A stretch of DNA of 64,000 nucleotides from Geomobilibacter sp964432205. GTDB lineage: Bacteria; Desulfobacterota; Desulfuromonadia; Geobacterales; DSM-12255. The notes below the pieces were generated by a model, which saw nothing but the letters and a program-made list of their open reading frames with translations, was not told the origin of the DNA and did no database searches. The translations under genes and the position numbers were made by a program. Of this stretch, positions 1 to 7,759 are shown piece after piece (the first letter of the stretch is position 1; each line of letters begins with the position of its first letter). The DNA lies in assembly GCA_964432205.1 (NCBI GenBank), contig CAYSMK010000016.1, positions 1-64,000 of the forward strand, written 5' to 3'.

Positions 1-62
1 GCTTATGGCAATGCTGTTGTTGATCAAGGACATGGGCCAACTCCTTTCGCCTACAGGGTCTT

Positions 63-80
63 ATCAAGTATTGTGCCAAG
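63..80 (-). promoter_or_regulatory. Sigma-54-type promoter firing out of the window
   Basis: Read on the minus strand this is CTTGGCAC-AATAC-TTGAT, close to the -24/-12 consensus TGGCAC-N5-TTGC but with A in the last consensus position. Three other promoters in this window share that deviation (3075-3093, 22607-22624, 28738-28755). It points leftward, so its gene lies before base 1. No coding region is recognisable in bases 1-259. Confidence 0.6.
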
Positions 81-167
81 TTCGCCCCAGCGGATAACAC
101 ACTGATATTGTGGGACAATTTAAGTTAAATACTTCTTGGGCTACTCTGGCTGAATCAAATGTATGGA

Positions 168-195
168 GAATATTCATTGCGGCTTAAGAATATTC
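168..195. promoter_or_regulatory. Paired GAATATTC sites, putative enhancer
   Basis: Two perfect GAATATTC palindromes lie at 168-175 and 188-195, 20 bp apart (two helical turns). They are about 90-130 bp upstream of the leftward sigma-54-type promoter at 63-80, a usual position for an NtrC-family activator. Similar pairs precede the other three promoters of this type. The regulator is unknown. Confidence 0.5.
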
Positions 196-259
196 TACAG
201 AAAGAATCATTTTCGCTGGCCCACTACTACACCTTCACCTTGATGACGATTGAGCGTCG

Positions 260-1621
260 TCAATGAACAGAACAACTTGTACACGGGTCGAAGGAGTGAA
301 TGATCCGGAGAAGTTCAACCGGTTGGCTCATTTCCTCGACAAAAGTTCCGACCAATGCATGTTCGATCGGCCCCGGCATGCCGCTGTCATCTCGGGGAGA
401 AGCGTTCCAGCAGGTGGGGGTAATGATCTGGTAACGGGCAATGGCTCCGGATGAGCATTCCATCCAGTGCCCCAAGGCGCCGCGGGGCGCTTCGGTCAAT
501 CCGACTCCGCTACCGGATGGGGGTAGTTGCAGATCCGTATAGGAACTCAAATCGGGGACCAGTTCATTGATCCAGAGCGGTAAATACTCCACGAGGAGCT
601 TCGTTTCTTCCGCCCTGGCAAGAATGCGGTCCATGGCCGAGCAACCGCCTTTGTAGTAGCCATTGACGGTCATTCTGGCCAGGGGGCCTGTTTCATAGGC
701 TTTCCCCTTGTGCCGCGGCGCCTTCAGCCATGTGTAGGCAGAGGGCTTCCCATAGGATGGTGTTGTTTCACCGTGGCCGGGGTGAAGTCCGCTCGGGCTC
801 GAATAGTATGCATACCGCACGAATTCCTTTATTTCCCGGAGGCTCAATGATTCCCTCTCCATATCCGTCATAAGTCCCTGACGGAATACCGATTTCCCAC
901 CGGGAAGATCAAAGGCGGAAAAGGAGAGAAGGTTCCCCATGCCCTTTCCCTTCTTGAAATAATCGGCGTAAACCTGGGCAAGGAGGTGCGCATCGGGGAG
1001 ATACCGCGTCTGGACGAAGCTTGTTATGGCGGGCAGATACCCCTTGAGCTGGTCGATCTGCTCCTGTGAGGGTGCCTGCGTCACGCCGCCGGGCACGATG
1101 CTCATGACATGCGGCATGCGCCCGGCAAGAACCGCCACCATTTCCTGCGCCTGCCGCCGGATCTTCAGCGCTTCAACGTAATTAGCCACGAGCCGCTCCG
1201 TCTGACTGCTGCTGAACCGCATGTCACGGTCGTAACCCGGCCGCAGGGGGGCCACATCCGGCGGGTAAACATAGTCGGGCAGATTCAGCTGATAGAAGTG
1301 CAGTATGTGGTCCGAGACGAAGTAGGCCGCCTGAATGATCGCCCGTATCAGGAGCGCCTGTTGGTCGGGGACAAAGCCGGCCATCTGCTCCGCCGCCTTT
1401 GTCGAGGTTATGGCATGGGAGATGGGACAGACACCGCAGATTCTCTGGGTGATATGTACGGCGTCCCACGGCTTTCTACCCTTGAGGATGTTCTCGAAAT
1501 CCCTGAACAGGTTTCCCGTCATGTACGACCTTGTGACTTTCCTGTCGTCATCGAGATTCACCTTTATCTTGAGATGTCCCTCTAATCTTGTTACGGGATC
1601 TATGGTAATAATCCGGCCCAT
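260..1621 (-). CDS. [NiFe] hydrogenase large subunit, lacking the C-terminal propeptide
   Basis: Catalytic large subunit of an uptake-type [NiFe] hydrogenase, carrying the Ni-Fe(CN)2CO site. The L1 motif RICGVC is at residues 60-65 (C62, C65) and the L2 motif DPCTSC at 445-450 (C447, C450). The protein is 453 residues, short for group 1 enzymes. It stops exactly after the conserved His (DPCTSCSVH-stop), so it has no C-terminal extension of the kind normally removed by a maturation endopeptidase. From general knowledge, sensory hydrogenases also lack this extension. The small subunit ends 40 bp upstream, and no maturation genes, cytochrome b or membrane-anchor gene are visible nearby. It should be co-exported with the Tat-tagged small subunit. 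The family call is firm; the subgroup is unknown. Confidence 0.93.
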   Translation of the reverse strand: MGRIITIDPVTRLEGHLKIKVNLDDDRKVTRSYMTGNLFRDFENILKGRKPWDAVHITQRICGVCPISHAITSTKAAEQMAGFVPDQQALLIRAIIQAAYFVSDHILHFYQLNLPDYVYPPDVAPLRPGYDRDMRFSSSQTERLVANYVEALKIRRQAQEMVAVLAGRMPHVMSIVPGGVTQAPSQEQIDQLKGYLPAITSFVQTRYLPDAHLLAQVYADYFKKGKGMGNLLSFSAFDLPGGKSVFRQGLMTDMERESLSLREIKEFVRYAYYSSPSGLHPGHGETTPSYGKPSAYTWLKAPRHKGKAYETGPLARMTVNGYYKGGCSAMDRILARAEETKLLVEYLPLWINELVPDLSSYTDLQLPPSGSGVGLTEAPRGALGHWMECSSGAIARYQIITPTCWNASPRDDSGMPGPIEHALVGTFVEEMSQPVELLRIIHSFDPCTSCSVH

Positions 1622-1661
1622 CCTGGCTCCTCCTTGTTACGTATTTCTATCTACGCATGGT

Positions 1662-2777
1662 TCAGGCGGGGCTGAGTGCGTAGCAGGCACACTGTTCGCT
1701 GGCCGGACATTCCGCACATACCGCGGCATTGATGCAATCAGGACACTTTCCCGTGTTGTCGCACTGGGCACACACGGAGCAGTTCGAACAGTCGACGCAG
1801 TCAGCACAGCTTCCGAGATTGGCGCAGTTGGAGCAGTCAACGCAGGTGCTGCAGTCGGCGCAGGTGACACAGCACGGCATTGCTTCATCAGGCTTTGTGT
1901 AAAAGGGGGTGCTCGGAAAATTCGGCGACGAGCAGCCGATGCAGACGCTGTTCGTTTTGTCGATGCACCAGTTCACCCCGTTGTTCCATTTGAGGTTCGG
2001 GCAGGTGAAGCTGGTGTGCGGTCCCTTGCAGCCGACATGCTCATAGCAGCCGAATACGCCGATCTGGCTGACCATCGGGGTCGGAAGCCGAGGACACAGA
2101 TGATGCACTGTGCTGCCATAGTATTCGGCGGGCCGACCCCAGGAGTCCTGGACCGGCATCCCTCTGGTGAGCAGTTGGACGAGTGTTCCGACCAGGACGA
2201 TAGGATTGACCGGGCAGGCAGGCAGGTTGATGACGGGGTTTATCGTGCCCCCTTGGAGGACTTCGGCAAGTCTCCGCACGCCGGTGTATTCGGACGGTTT
2301 GACGACACCCCCAAAGGATGCGCAGGTCCCGACGGCGATCACATACTTCGCCTTGCGCCCCAGTTCCGTGACCGCGTCAAGCATTGTCCACGGCTCGCCG
2401 GCCCTTTCCCCGATTATCGAATACCTCCCGTTGATACTGGTGGAGATGCCCCCCTCAACACAGAGGATGAACTCACCCGCACTGCTCTCGGCAGCGGCGG
2501 TAACCGAAGCGATGGCAGGCTCGCCGGCCAGTGTCATCAGGTTCGGGTGGTACTTGAGCGCAATGGTGTTGAAGAGAATATCGTCAATCGTCGGCGTTGC
2601 CGTATTCAGCAATGAGATACTGCACCCGGTGCAGACAGCACCCTGCAGCCAGATCACGGGAGGTGCTGTGCTGCTCGCTAAAACCTCGCGTAGCTTGAAG
2701 AGATCGACCCCTGTAAGGCCAAGAGAAGCAGCAGCGGTCGTTGCCAGCTTAAGAAAATTACGGCGTGATATGTCCAT
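1662..2777 (-). CDS. [NiFe] hydrogenase small subunit with a (Cys-x-x)n C-terminal tail
   Basis: Electron-transfer small subunit. A twin-arginine signal (SRRNFLK, residues 4-10) marks export. All cluster ligands of a standard small subunit are visible: C49 and C52 (VCTGC), GTCASFGG and PACPVNP for the proximal cluster; HHLCP, a GCYEHVGC segment and FTCP for the distal cluster; NWCIDK and SVCIGC for the medial cluster. After this core the protein lacks the usual membrane anchor. Instead residues about 301-371 hold 19 cysteines, 17 of them falling on every third residue from 303 to 363 with gaps at only four steps. The tail may bind extra Fe-S clusters or metal, or be disulfide-linked. It follows the 58-residue peptide gene by 65 bp and precedes the large subunit, in an operon with a sigma-54-type promoter. 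Confidence 0.93.
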   Translation of the reverse strand: MDISRRNFLKLATTAAASLGLTGVDLFKLREVLASSTAPPVIWLQGAVCTGCSISLLNTATPTIDDILFNTIALKYHPNLMTLAGEPAIASVTAAAESSAGEFILCVEGGISTSINGRYSIIGERAGEPWTMLDAVTELGRKAKYVIAVGTCASFGGVVKPSEYTGVRRLAEVLQGGTINPVINLPACPVNPIVLVGTLVQLLTRGMPVQDSWGRPAEYYGSTVHHLCPRLPTPMVSQIGVFGCYEHVGCKGPHTSFTCPNLKWNNGVNWCIDKTNSVCIGCSSPNFPSTPFYTKPDEAMPCCVTCADCSTCVDCSNCANLGSCADCVDCSNCSVCAQCDNTGKCPDCINAAVCAECPASEQCACYALSPA

Positions 2778-2842
2778 CGCTGCTCCTAATAGACCAAGTT
2801 TCGTGAATGCAGTCTCGGAGTCCTAACCTTGGCGGTACAGTG

Positions 2843-3019
2843 TCAACAGTGTTTAGCACACTCATCTGTGCTCATAACGAACGAACAGATTTTCTGTGCG
2901 CCCAAATGTGCTGCGCCTGCCACCGGTTTGGCCAATGTGAGCGAGAAGATCATTACAGCGAGGATGGTGAATTTCACAAAAAGCATCGGTCCGAGAAAAT
3001 TGAGTTTGTTCACATTCAT
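2843..3019 (-). CDS. 58-residue secreted/membrane peptide (family of the gene at 29425)
   Basis: Small protein with one hydrophobic segment (about residues 9-29, ending SLTLAKP) followed by a short Cys-containing tail ending TDECAKHC. The start at 3019 is set by an AAAGGAG ribosome site and by full-length agreement with a 58-residue paralogue at 29425-29601: both begin MN, share PMLFVKF, FSLTLAKP and GAQKIC, and end KHC. It is first in the hydrogenase operon, about 44 nt after the predicted sigma-54 start point. The function is unknown; a small membrane or periplasmic partner of the hydrogenase is a guess from context only. Confidence 0.75.
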   Translation of the reverse strand: MNVNKLNFLGPMLFVKFTILAVMIFSLTLAKPVAGAAHLGAQKICSFVMSTDECAKHC

Positions 3020-3074
3020 TGGATTACTCCTTTCGTTAATCAGTGGGAATGAGCGCCGCCGACATGATTGCTTT

Positions 3075-3093
3075 ATCAACTTTAGTGCCAAAC
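3075..3093 (-). promoter_or_regulatory. Sigma-54-type promoter of the hydrogenase operon
   Basis: Minus-strand TTTGGCAC-TAAAG-TTGAT matches the -24/-12 form TGGCAC-N5-TTGA seen at three other places in the window. The expected transcription start is near 3062, giving a leader of about 44 nt before the 58-residue peptide gene. Confidence 0.65.
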
Positions 3094-3170
3094 CGGCACA
3101 AATTGGCAACGCATCGATATTACGAACTAATTTTGACATTGTATGGATGTGTGGCAGGCTGGGTTATGGG

Positions 3171-3209
3171 GAATATCCTTCATGAGAATTCCAGAAAAAC
3201 AGAATATTC
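3171..3209. promoter_or_regulatory. Paired GAATATTC-like sites, putative enhancer
   Basis: GAATATCC (3171-3178) and GAATATTC (3202-3209) are 31 bp apart, about three helical turns, and lie about 85-125 bp upstream of the hydrogenase sigma-54-type promoter. The same 31-bp spacing recurs upstream of the paralogous operon at 28813 (28620 and 28651). Confidence 0.5.
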
Positions 3210-3280
3210 TCTCCGAGTCGATCAGAACCACAGACGAACACCGGCCACGATCAACAGTTTCTCTATCTCATCGCCGTCAG

Positions 3281-3388
3281 CTAAAGCGCAGCAGTTGGAA
3301 CAAGGCTTTTCAATCCCGACAGTAGCGCCAGGGCCGTTGCTCCCTGTAAAAATCGACGTCTGGCAATGTGGGTGAATTTCGTTTTCAC
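3281..3388 (-). pseudogene. Truncated Tat-signal fragment (35 codons)
   Basis: A GTG start preceded by GGGAGGGG opens a 35-codon frame that reads as a clean twin-arginine signal: ARRRFLQGATALALLSGL, then KSLVPTAAL and a stop. No mature protein follows in any frame that I can recognise. The signal resembles those of copper-resistance multicopper oxidases, and a full multicopper oxidase gene lies just upstream on the same strand. It is probably the 5' remnant of a lost exported oxidase, or less likely a real short exported peptide. Confidence 0.45.
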
Positions 3389-3448
3389 AGACAACCCCTC
3401 CCTTGCTGTGGAAGTTTATCATTGGGCGGTTCCGGAGCTTTTCACCCG

Positions 3449-3487
3449 TGCAACGAAAAGCCCGCATTACACGGGCTTTTCGTTGCA
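3449..3487 (-). terminator. Strong hairpin after the multicopper oxidase gene
   Basis: A near-perfect 16-bp inverted repeat (TGCAACGAAAAGCCCG, 7-nt loop, then its complement) lies 22 bp past the stop of the oxidase gene. The arms contain T-rich stretches, so it may work in both directions. Confidence 0.75.
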
Positions 3488-3508
3488 GTAAGGACAAGGG
3501 AGTGCTCC

Positions 3509-5092
3509 TCATCTGACCTTGTAATTCACCATCATCCCCATATCCTCGTGCTCCAGGTTGTGGCAGTGGAAGACGTACTGCTGCGGCCCGGGGTAGGGGA
3601 TCGAGAAGTCGATGGCGATGCGGACCGTCTCGCCGGGCCAAGTGAGGATGGTGTCCTTCACCCCCAGGTCCGACGGTAACCGTCCGCCGTCCACCGCCAG
3701 GTTCGCAAACTGCGGCGGACTTCCCTGCCGATCAAGGACCTGGAACTGGAAGCCATGGATGTGCATCGGGTGCGGCATCCCCATCATCTCGTTCATGATC
3801 TCCCACACCTCGACACTGCCGCGCTCCACCTCGAACGAGATCTTGCTCGGATCGAAGGTCTCGCCGTTGATGGCCCACTTCATGACTCCAGGTCCCGCCT
3901 GGGCCAAGGTCAGCTGCCGCATCATGGCCCCGGAGACGTTTACCGGCTCCACGACCGAGAGGGTGCGGGGAATCCGGGCGTAGCTCCAGGCCCGCCGCTT
4001 CACGTTCAGCTTCATGATGTAGAACTCCTCGCCGTTGGCAAGGCCCATTGCCGGCTCGGCCGTCATCCCACCTGCCATCTGCTCGTTATCCATCGGATCG
4101 AATGGTAGGCTCTTGAGGTAAAGAGAATCGCCGACCCGGAAATCGGAGAAGTCGAGAAGGATGTCCGCCCGTTCGCCCGGGGAGAGGAAGAGCTCTTTCA
4201 CCGTCCAAGGCCGATCGAGAAGGCCGCCGTCGGTCCCGATGAGGGAGAAGGGAACCGTCCCCTCCGGTGAGACGAAGGCGAGCCGGTAGGCCCGCGAGTT
4301 GGAGCCGTTCAGGAGGCGGAAGCGGTAGATTCGCGTGGCCACGTCCAGATACGGCTTCACGGTCAGGTTGGCGAGAATGGTGTCGCCGAGAAACCCCATG
4401 AACCACTCGTTATCGCTTGGATCGTAGACCAAGTTCCCCATGGCGTCGAACCGCTTGTCCTGAAGCACGAGGGGAATGTCGGTATGGCCCGGTTCCAGAT
4501 CGAGGGCATGGCGCAGACGCAGTTCATCCTCGTCCTCTACGATGAAGAAACTCGCCATCCCCAGGTACGCTTGGGCTGAGGTCAGTTCAAAGGGATGGGG
4601 GTGGTACCAGTAGGTGCCGCCACGGTTGGCGACGGTGAAGTCGTACTGGTAGCTCTCACCTGTCTTGATGGCATCAGTGGGGATGCCGTCGTTCTTCGAG
4701 TCGACGATGAGTCCGTGCCAGTGGATGATGGTGTCTTCTCCCAGGTCATTCTTCAGGGTCGGGGTGAGCCGTTCTCCTTTTCTGACGGTGAGGATCGGGT
4801 TCACGTAGCTTTTGCAGCCGTCGTTTACGCCATAAACGAGGAGGTTGGAATTCTTGCCGGGGAGCACGGGGGCTTTCGCCTGGATCGCCCTGATGGTGAA
4901 CGGGCCGTGAGGGTCCAGGTAGCCGAGCAGGCCCCCATGGTGCCCCGGCCGCTTCAAGGCGTTCACAAACCCTCCCGGTTCGCGGGGGTCGAGGCTCCCT
5001 CCCATCGTGTCCCCCATTGCGAGAATGGTTTTTGGTGTCGCCAGGGAAAGTACACCCATTCCGGTCAATTTGAGAAAGTCGCGCCTTTTCAT
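3509..5092 (-). CDS. Tat-exported multicopper oxidase
   Basis: Periplasmic or surface multicopper oxidase, about 527 residues. The Tat signal KRRDFLK begins at residue 2. Copper-ligand motifs appear in the expected order: HWHGL, then YWYHPHPFE, and near the C terminus HPMHIHGFQFQV and HCHNLEHEDMGMM, which supply type 1 and trinuclear copper ligands. The start at 5092 is preferred because the ATG 15 bases upstream overlaps the ribosome site (TTGGAGG). CotA/bilirubin-oxidase-like and copper-detoxifying oxidases share this layout. The substrate cannot be told, though local Met-rich and metal-resistance genes suggest copper or other metal oxidation. It is transcribed alone and ends at a strong terminator. 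Confidence 0.9.
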   Translation of the reverse strand: MKRRDFLKLTGMGVLSLATPKTILAMGDTMGGSLDPREPGGFVNALKRPGHHGGLLGYLDPHGPFTIRAIQAKAPVLPGKNSNLLVYGVNDGCKSYVNPILTVRKGERLTPTLKNDLGEDTIIHWHGLIVDSKNDGIPTDAIKTGESYQYDFTVANRGGTYWYHPHPFELTSAQAYLGMASFFIVEDEDELRLRHALDLEPGHTDIPLVLQDKRFDAMGNLVYDPSDNEWFMGFLGDTILANLTVKPYLDVATRIYRFRLLNGSNSRAYRLAFVSPEGTVPFSLIGTDGGLLDRPWTVKELFLSPGERADILLDFSDFRVGDSLYLKSLPFDPMDNEQMAGGMTAEPAMGLANGEEFYIMKLNVKRRAWSYARIPRTLSVVEPVNVSGAMMRQLTLAQAGPGVMKWAINGETFDPSKISFEVERGSVEVWEIMNEMMGMPHPMHIHGFQFQVLDRQGSPPQFANLAVDGGRLPSDLGVKDTILTWPGETVRIAIDFSIPYPGPQQYVFHCHNLEHEDMGMMVNYKVR

Positions 5093-5134
5093 TGTACTAA
5101 CCTCCAAATTTGTTCAGTCGAGAAAATTTTAGGG

Positions 5135-5275
5135 TTAGATGTGATGCCGGCAAAGATCGTCATCGCAATACCGGCACTCTTCAACACCCCCGCCACCGTG
5201 CCGGCGCCCCTGCTGCCCCCCGGGGGAGTGCTGTTTAACATAAAGTAAGGGGATCAGCTTTCGTTCAAAGTTCAT
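5135..5275 (-). CDS. Possible 46-residue ORF in the oxidase leader
   Basis: An ATG with a weak GAGG site opens a 46-codon frame ending 42 bp before the oxidase start. The peptide has a GGQQGRRHGGGG stretch and a CRYCDDDLCRHH segment that could bind metal. The local DNA includes a CCCCCCGGGGG tract. It could be a small leader gene of the oxidase operon or chance. No homologue is recognised. Confidence 0.25.
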   Translation of the reverse strand: MNFERKLIPLLYVKQHSPGGQQGRRHGGGGVEECRYCDDDLCRHHI

Positions 5276-5325
5276 GGCGACCTCGAACAGTTACGGGTCT
5301 TGAACTGTAATCGGATTTCTTTTTT

Positions 5326-5718
5326 TCATTTAATTTCCGGTTCCGGCATGGTAATCAGGCATTCGCTGTTGGCCTGCATGGCGATGTCGCCGGGTCGGGT
5401 CTCCCCTTCGGTTACAACCGCTTCAATGTAATGATCTCCCAGCTCCTTGGTAACCTTGATCTTTCCCACCTCACTCTTGATGATGTAATACCCTTTGCCC
5501 ATCCGATAGACCGGCACCACCGCGTCGAGGCAGAATTCCTCCTTGGCCTGCCTGCTCATGCCGTAGAAGAGGTGGACGGTGTCGCCCGGCTTGGCGAAGC
5601 GTCCATCCCGAACCACGGCCCGTATCCGGTCATCGGGCAGGATTGTGGCGCAGGCCGAAATAATCACCGGCAGTGACAGCAATGCGAGCACCATAATCAG
5701 TCGCTTCGTCCTCTTCAT
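5326..5718 (-). CDS. Lipoprotein of the local 'VHLF' family
   Basis: 130-residue predicted lipoprotein with a signal peptide and an ISAC lipobox at about residue 20-23. The mature part carries GDTVHLFYG, EFCLDAVVPVYR, GKIKV, GDHYIEAVV and RPGDIA, ending near a Cys. The same motif order occurs in the secreted proteins at 6182-6547 and 18113-18481, so these are paralogues. The function is unknown; the conserved Cys pair (about EFCL and ECLI) could form a disulfide. It is transcribed leftward, with an AT-rich region (5760-5900) upstream that probably holds its promoter. Confidence 0.8.
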   Translation of the reverse strand: MKRTKRLIMVLALLSLPVIISACATILPDDRIRAVVRDGRFAKPGDTVHLFYGMSRQAKEEFCLDAVVPVYRMGKGYYIIKSEVGKIKVTKELGDHYIEAVVTEGETRPGDIAMQANSECLITMPEPEIK

Positions 5719-6138
5719 AATCCCTCCTCTCTTTCGTTTGTTGGGGCTTTGATGAAAGTCATATGCGGTAAAATTGTAATGTGTATAATTTATCTGTCAA
5801 ATCAACAAATTATAAATATATTGTTGAGTATAATATTGTTAATTCATTTGCAGAATAGTACACATCGAATATATTTAATCTATTGCTAATCTATTGCAGA
5901 TCAAGGTGTTGAGATTTTTTCAGGGAAATGGATCGCATGGTGGCGAAAAGTTGAATGAGTCGCATCTGAAAAGTCTGCCGGTATGGCTGATACAGTGATT
6001 TCGTCAAAGGCGAGGCGTACAGGAACATCTAAACCATTAATGTGAAATAATGAACTGAGGAGCTATGAAGAGGACTCGAAGTGATCCGAGACGGTGGCGG
6101 GAAAGTTCATTGTGATCGCCAGGGAGAGAGGATTGGAT
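5719..6138. other. AT-rich intergenic region
   Basis: About 420 bases with no supportable gene. The stretch 5760-5910 is much richer in A+T than its surroundings and contains repeats such as CTATTGCTAATCTATTGCAG. It probably carries the leftward promoter of the 5326-5718 lipoprotein gene. The minus-strand frame across 6037-6288 overlaps the next gene antisense and is not convincing. Confidence 0.4.
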
Positions 6139-6162
6139 AACCGGGACGCCGTTGGCCCGGTT
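6139..6162 (-). terminator. Conserved hairpin after the VHLF gene, copy 1
   Basis: Stem AACCGGG/CCCGGTT around a 10-nt loop lies 20 bp past the stop of the gene at 6182-6547. The same loop, with a stem changed on both sides (GTCCGGG/CCCGGAC), follows the paralogue at 18113. The minus-strand flank is pyrimidine-rich (CTCTC) but has no U-run. It is a terminator or another RNA 3' element. Confidence 0.5.
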
Positions 6163-6181
6163 GCCCTTTGTTGACACCAAC

Positions 6182-6547
6182 TTACTTGAGCGGCTGGACG
6201 AGGCAGGTAGCTGTGTCTTTTTTGGCAATGTCGCCGGGGCGAATCTCTCCCTCGACCACTTCAGCCTCGAAGTAGTGGTCGCCGACATACGACTCGACCT
6301 TGACCTGGCCGACTTCGGTCACCTTCGGATTCTTGGCGCCGCCGGTTTCCCGATAAACCTTGATCACGTCATTGAGACAGATCTCCTTCTTCACGTCGGC
6401 AGTACCGCTGTGGAAGAGATGAACCTTGTTCCCAACCTTCATGACCACTTCGTTTTTTACCTTCTTGTCGATGGCCCCGGCATTAAAAGGAGCGATTATG
6501 AACACCGACAGGACTATCATTCCGACTGCTGCTGCAAATCTTCGCAT
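6182..6547 (-). CDS. Secreted 'VHLF' family protein, paralogue A
   Basis: 121-residue exported protein. A signal peptide (MRRFAAAVGM..., cleavage near AGAI) is followed by GNKVHLFHSG, EICLNDVIKVYRETGG, GQVKV, GDHYFEAEVVEG and RPGDIA, ending CLVQPLK. It is about 80% identical by eye to the protein at 18113-18481 and more distantly like the lipoprotein at 5326-5718. The start at 6547 is set by AAAGGAGAAG and by agreement with the paralogue. No enzymatic motif is visible and the function is unknown. Confidence 0.85.
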   Translation of the reverse strand: MRRFAAAVGMIVLSVFIIAPFNAGAIDKKVKNEVVMKVGNKVHLFHSGTADVKKEICLNDVIKVYRETGGAKNPKVTEVGQVKVESYVGDHYFEAEVVEGEIRPGDIAKKDTATCLVQPLK

Positions 6548-6779
6548 CGAACTTCTCCTTTCCCGATTATGAATTGAAGCTTCTCTGCCACACGGATTCC
6601 AGAACTCCCATGCAACCACCGCCTTTCCCCGTGACCTCGTCTGGCAGATACGGCTCAACCAAAATCATACCACCTCGCGCGCATGCTGCAAACCGAGTCT
6701 TCAGCTCTTCGAATCCTCGACCCCGACAGCTTCCTCACACCTCAGCCTGCCGCAGGATGGTGAGAAGCAGAAGCGGCAC

Positions 6780-6809
6780 AAAAAAAGGCGCAGCCTGAAG
6801 GGGTGCGCC
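6780..6809 (-). terminator. Rho-independent terminator, minus strand
   Basis: Minus-strand stem GGCGCA/TGCGCC is followed directly by seven T residues. No leftward gene is recognised upstream of it, which hints at a small RNA or a decayed gene. Confidence 0.55.
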
Positions 6810-7110
6810 GGTGGAAGGGGTGAAGCATGTCAATATAGTGAGCCTGAATTGCGTAAACCTGTATCAGCTCCAGAAATTTCTCAAAAGAAGTAAAACGCCG
6901 CCAGCCGTGCAACATTGGCAGTGCCAGTGCCGGATGTGCCAGCTGAATTATTGCCATACTGGGTGTTCAGGTTCTGATACTCCGTTTCCGGACGGACACA
7001 AGTTAACTAAAACAGCCCGTTATCTGTCCTAAGTTTGCAACTATGCAATCCTGACCCTGCGTCTGACCTGGAAGGATGTACGTCTTAAGGCAGGTCTCAC
7101 AGAACTGCCG

Positions 7111-7126
7111 TTGCAATCCCTTGCAA
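7111..7126. promoter_or_regulatory. TGCAATYCCTTGCA dyad, copy 1
   Basis: TTGCAATCCCTTGCAA, about 50 bp upstream of the gene at 7179. Its core matches the dyad at 14069-14082, which lies between an NtrC-type regulator gene and its likely target operon. It may be an activator site of that regulator. No good sigma-54 promoter was found next to this copy. Confidence 0.35.
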
Positions 7127-7178
7127 TCCCCGACGATGCAATTATTATTAGTGAAATTACTTTGTTGGAGGGAGCTTT

Positions 7179-7694
7179 ATGAGACTGTCCAGGTTTCCGG
7201 CTCTCATCTTGGTCGCCTTGCTGGTGGGCCTTTACTTTCCTGCCATCGCTATGGACAAAAAGCAGGAAAGGGAATTCCACAAGATCTCCATCATGTCCAT
7301 GGATGAGCTGACCGAATATGTCAGGGCTGCCTTGCAGAAACGTTACCCGGACGAGAAGTGGGAAACCCACCGCTTCCCCGACTACGTTTTCAGAAACGAG
7401 TCAGTTGAAGCGGCCTACAAGATTGCCGTCAAGAGGCCGGAACTGCTGGCGAAGATACACTGTTACTGCCCATGCGAGGCGATAGGGCACAAAAGCCTGC
7501 TGTACTGCTTTTTCAAAAACGGCGAGCCGGGGACATTCGACAAGCACGCGGTTTTCTGCACCATCTGCTACGGTGAGACCATGTTTGCCTTTGCATGGGC
7601 CGAACTTGGGGCAACGGACCAGGAGATAATCGAGGGGATGAAGAAGAAGTACGTGCCGGAACGATCGATCCCCGAAGAAATAATGTACCGGTGA
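7179..7694 (+). CDS. Exported PCYCGC-like protein
   Basis: 171-residue protein with a signal peptide (cleavage near AIAM, residue 25). The segment IHCYCPCEAIGHKSLLYCFF followed by FDKHAVFCTICYGE resembles the PCYCGC-motif family (DUF of unknown function), whose cysteines are thought to hold metal or disulfides. Here the motif reads CYCPC rather than PCYCGC. An upstream GGAGGG ribosome site supports the start. It is transcribed alone rightward and shares a bidirectional terminator with the convergent Met-rich lipoprotein gene. Confidence 0.75.
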   Translation: MRLSRFPALILVALLVGLYFPAIAMDKKQEREFHKISIMSMDELTEYVRAALQKRYPDEKWETHRFPDYVFRNESVEAAYKIAVKRPELLAKIHCYCPCEAIGHKSLLYCFFKNGEPGTFDKHAVFCTICYGETMFAFAWAELGATDQEIIEGMKKKYVPERSIPEEIMYR

Positions 7695-7717
7695 AAAGTC
7701 CTTCTATTTGTCCATTT

Positions 7718-7754
7718 AGTAAGTATCCCCCGGCTCTGCCGGGGGATACTTACT
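7718..7754. terminator. Bidirectional terminator
   Basis: Perfect 17-bp inverted repeat (AGTAAGTATCCCCCGGC, 3-nt loop, complement) sits between convergent genes ending at 7694 and 7760, and should serve both. Confidence 0.85.
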
Positions 7755-7759
7755 ACCTT

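Larger units (their letters stand above)
6548..7178. other. 630-base region without a clear gene
   Basis: No frame here is convincing on either strand. Visible elements are a minus-strand terminator (6780-6809) with no obvious gene to terminate, so an unannotated leftward transcript from about 6830-7050 is possible, and a TTGCAATCCCTTGCAA dyad at 7111-7126 upstream of the next gene. The minus-strand frame 6742-6957 runs through that terminator and matches nothing I know. Confidence 0.4.

Noticed and set aside
1335..2615. 426-codon plus-strand open frame over the hydrogenase genes
   Set aside because: Fully antisense to clear hydrogenase coding; its composition is that of a shadow frame with no recognisable domain.
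6742..6957. 71-codon minus-strand frame
   Set aside because: Passes through a terminator hairpin and matches no family that I can name.
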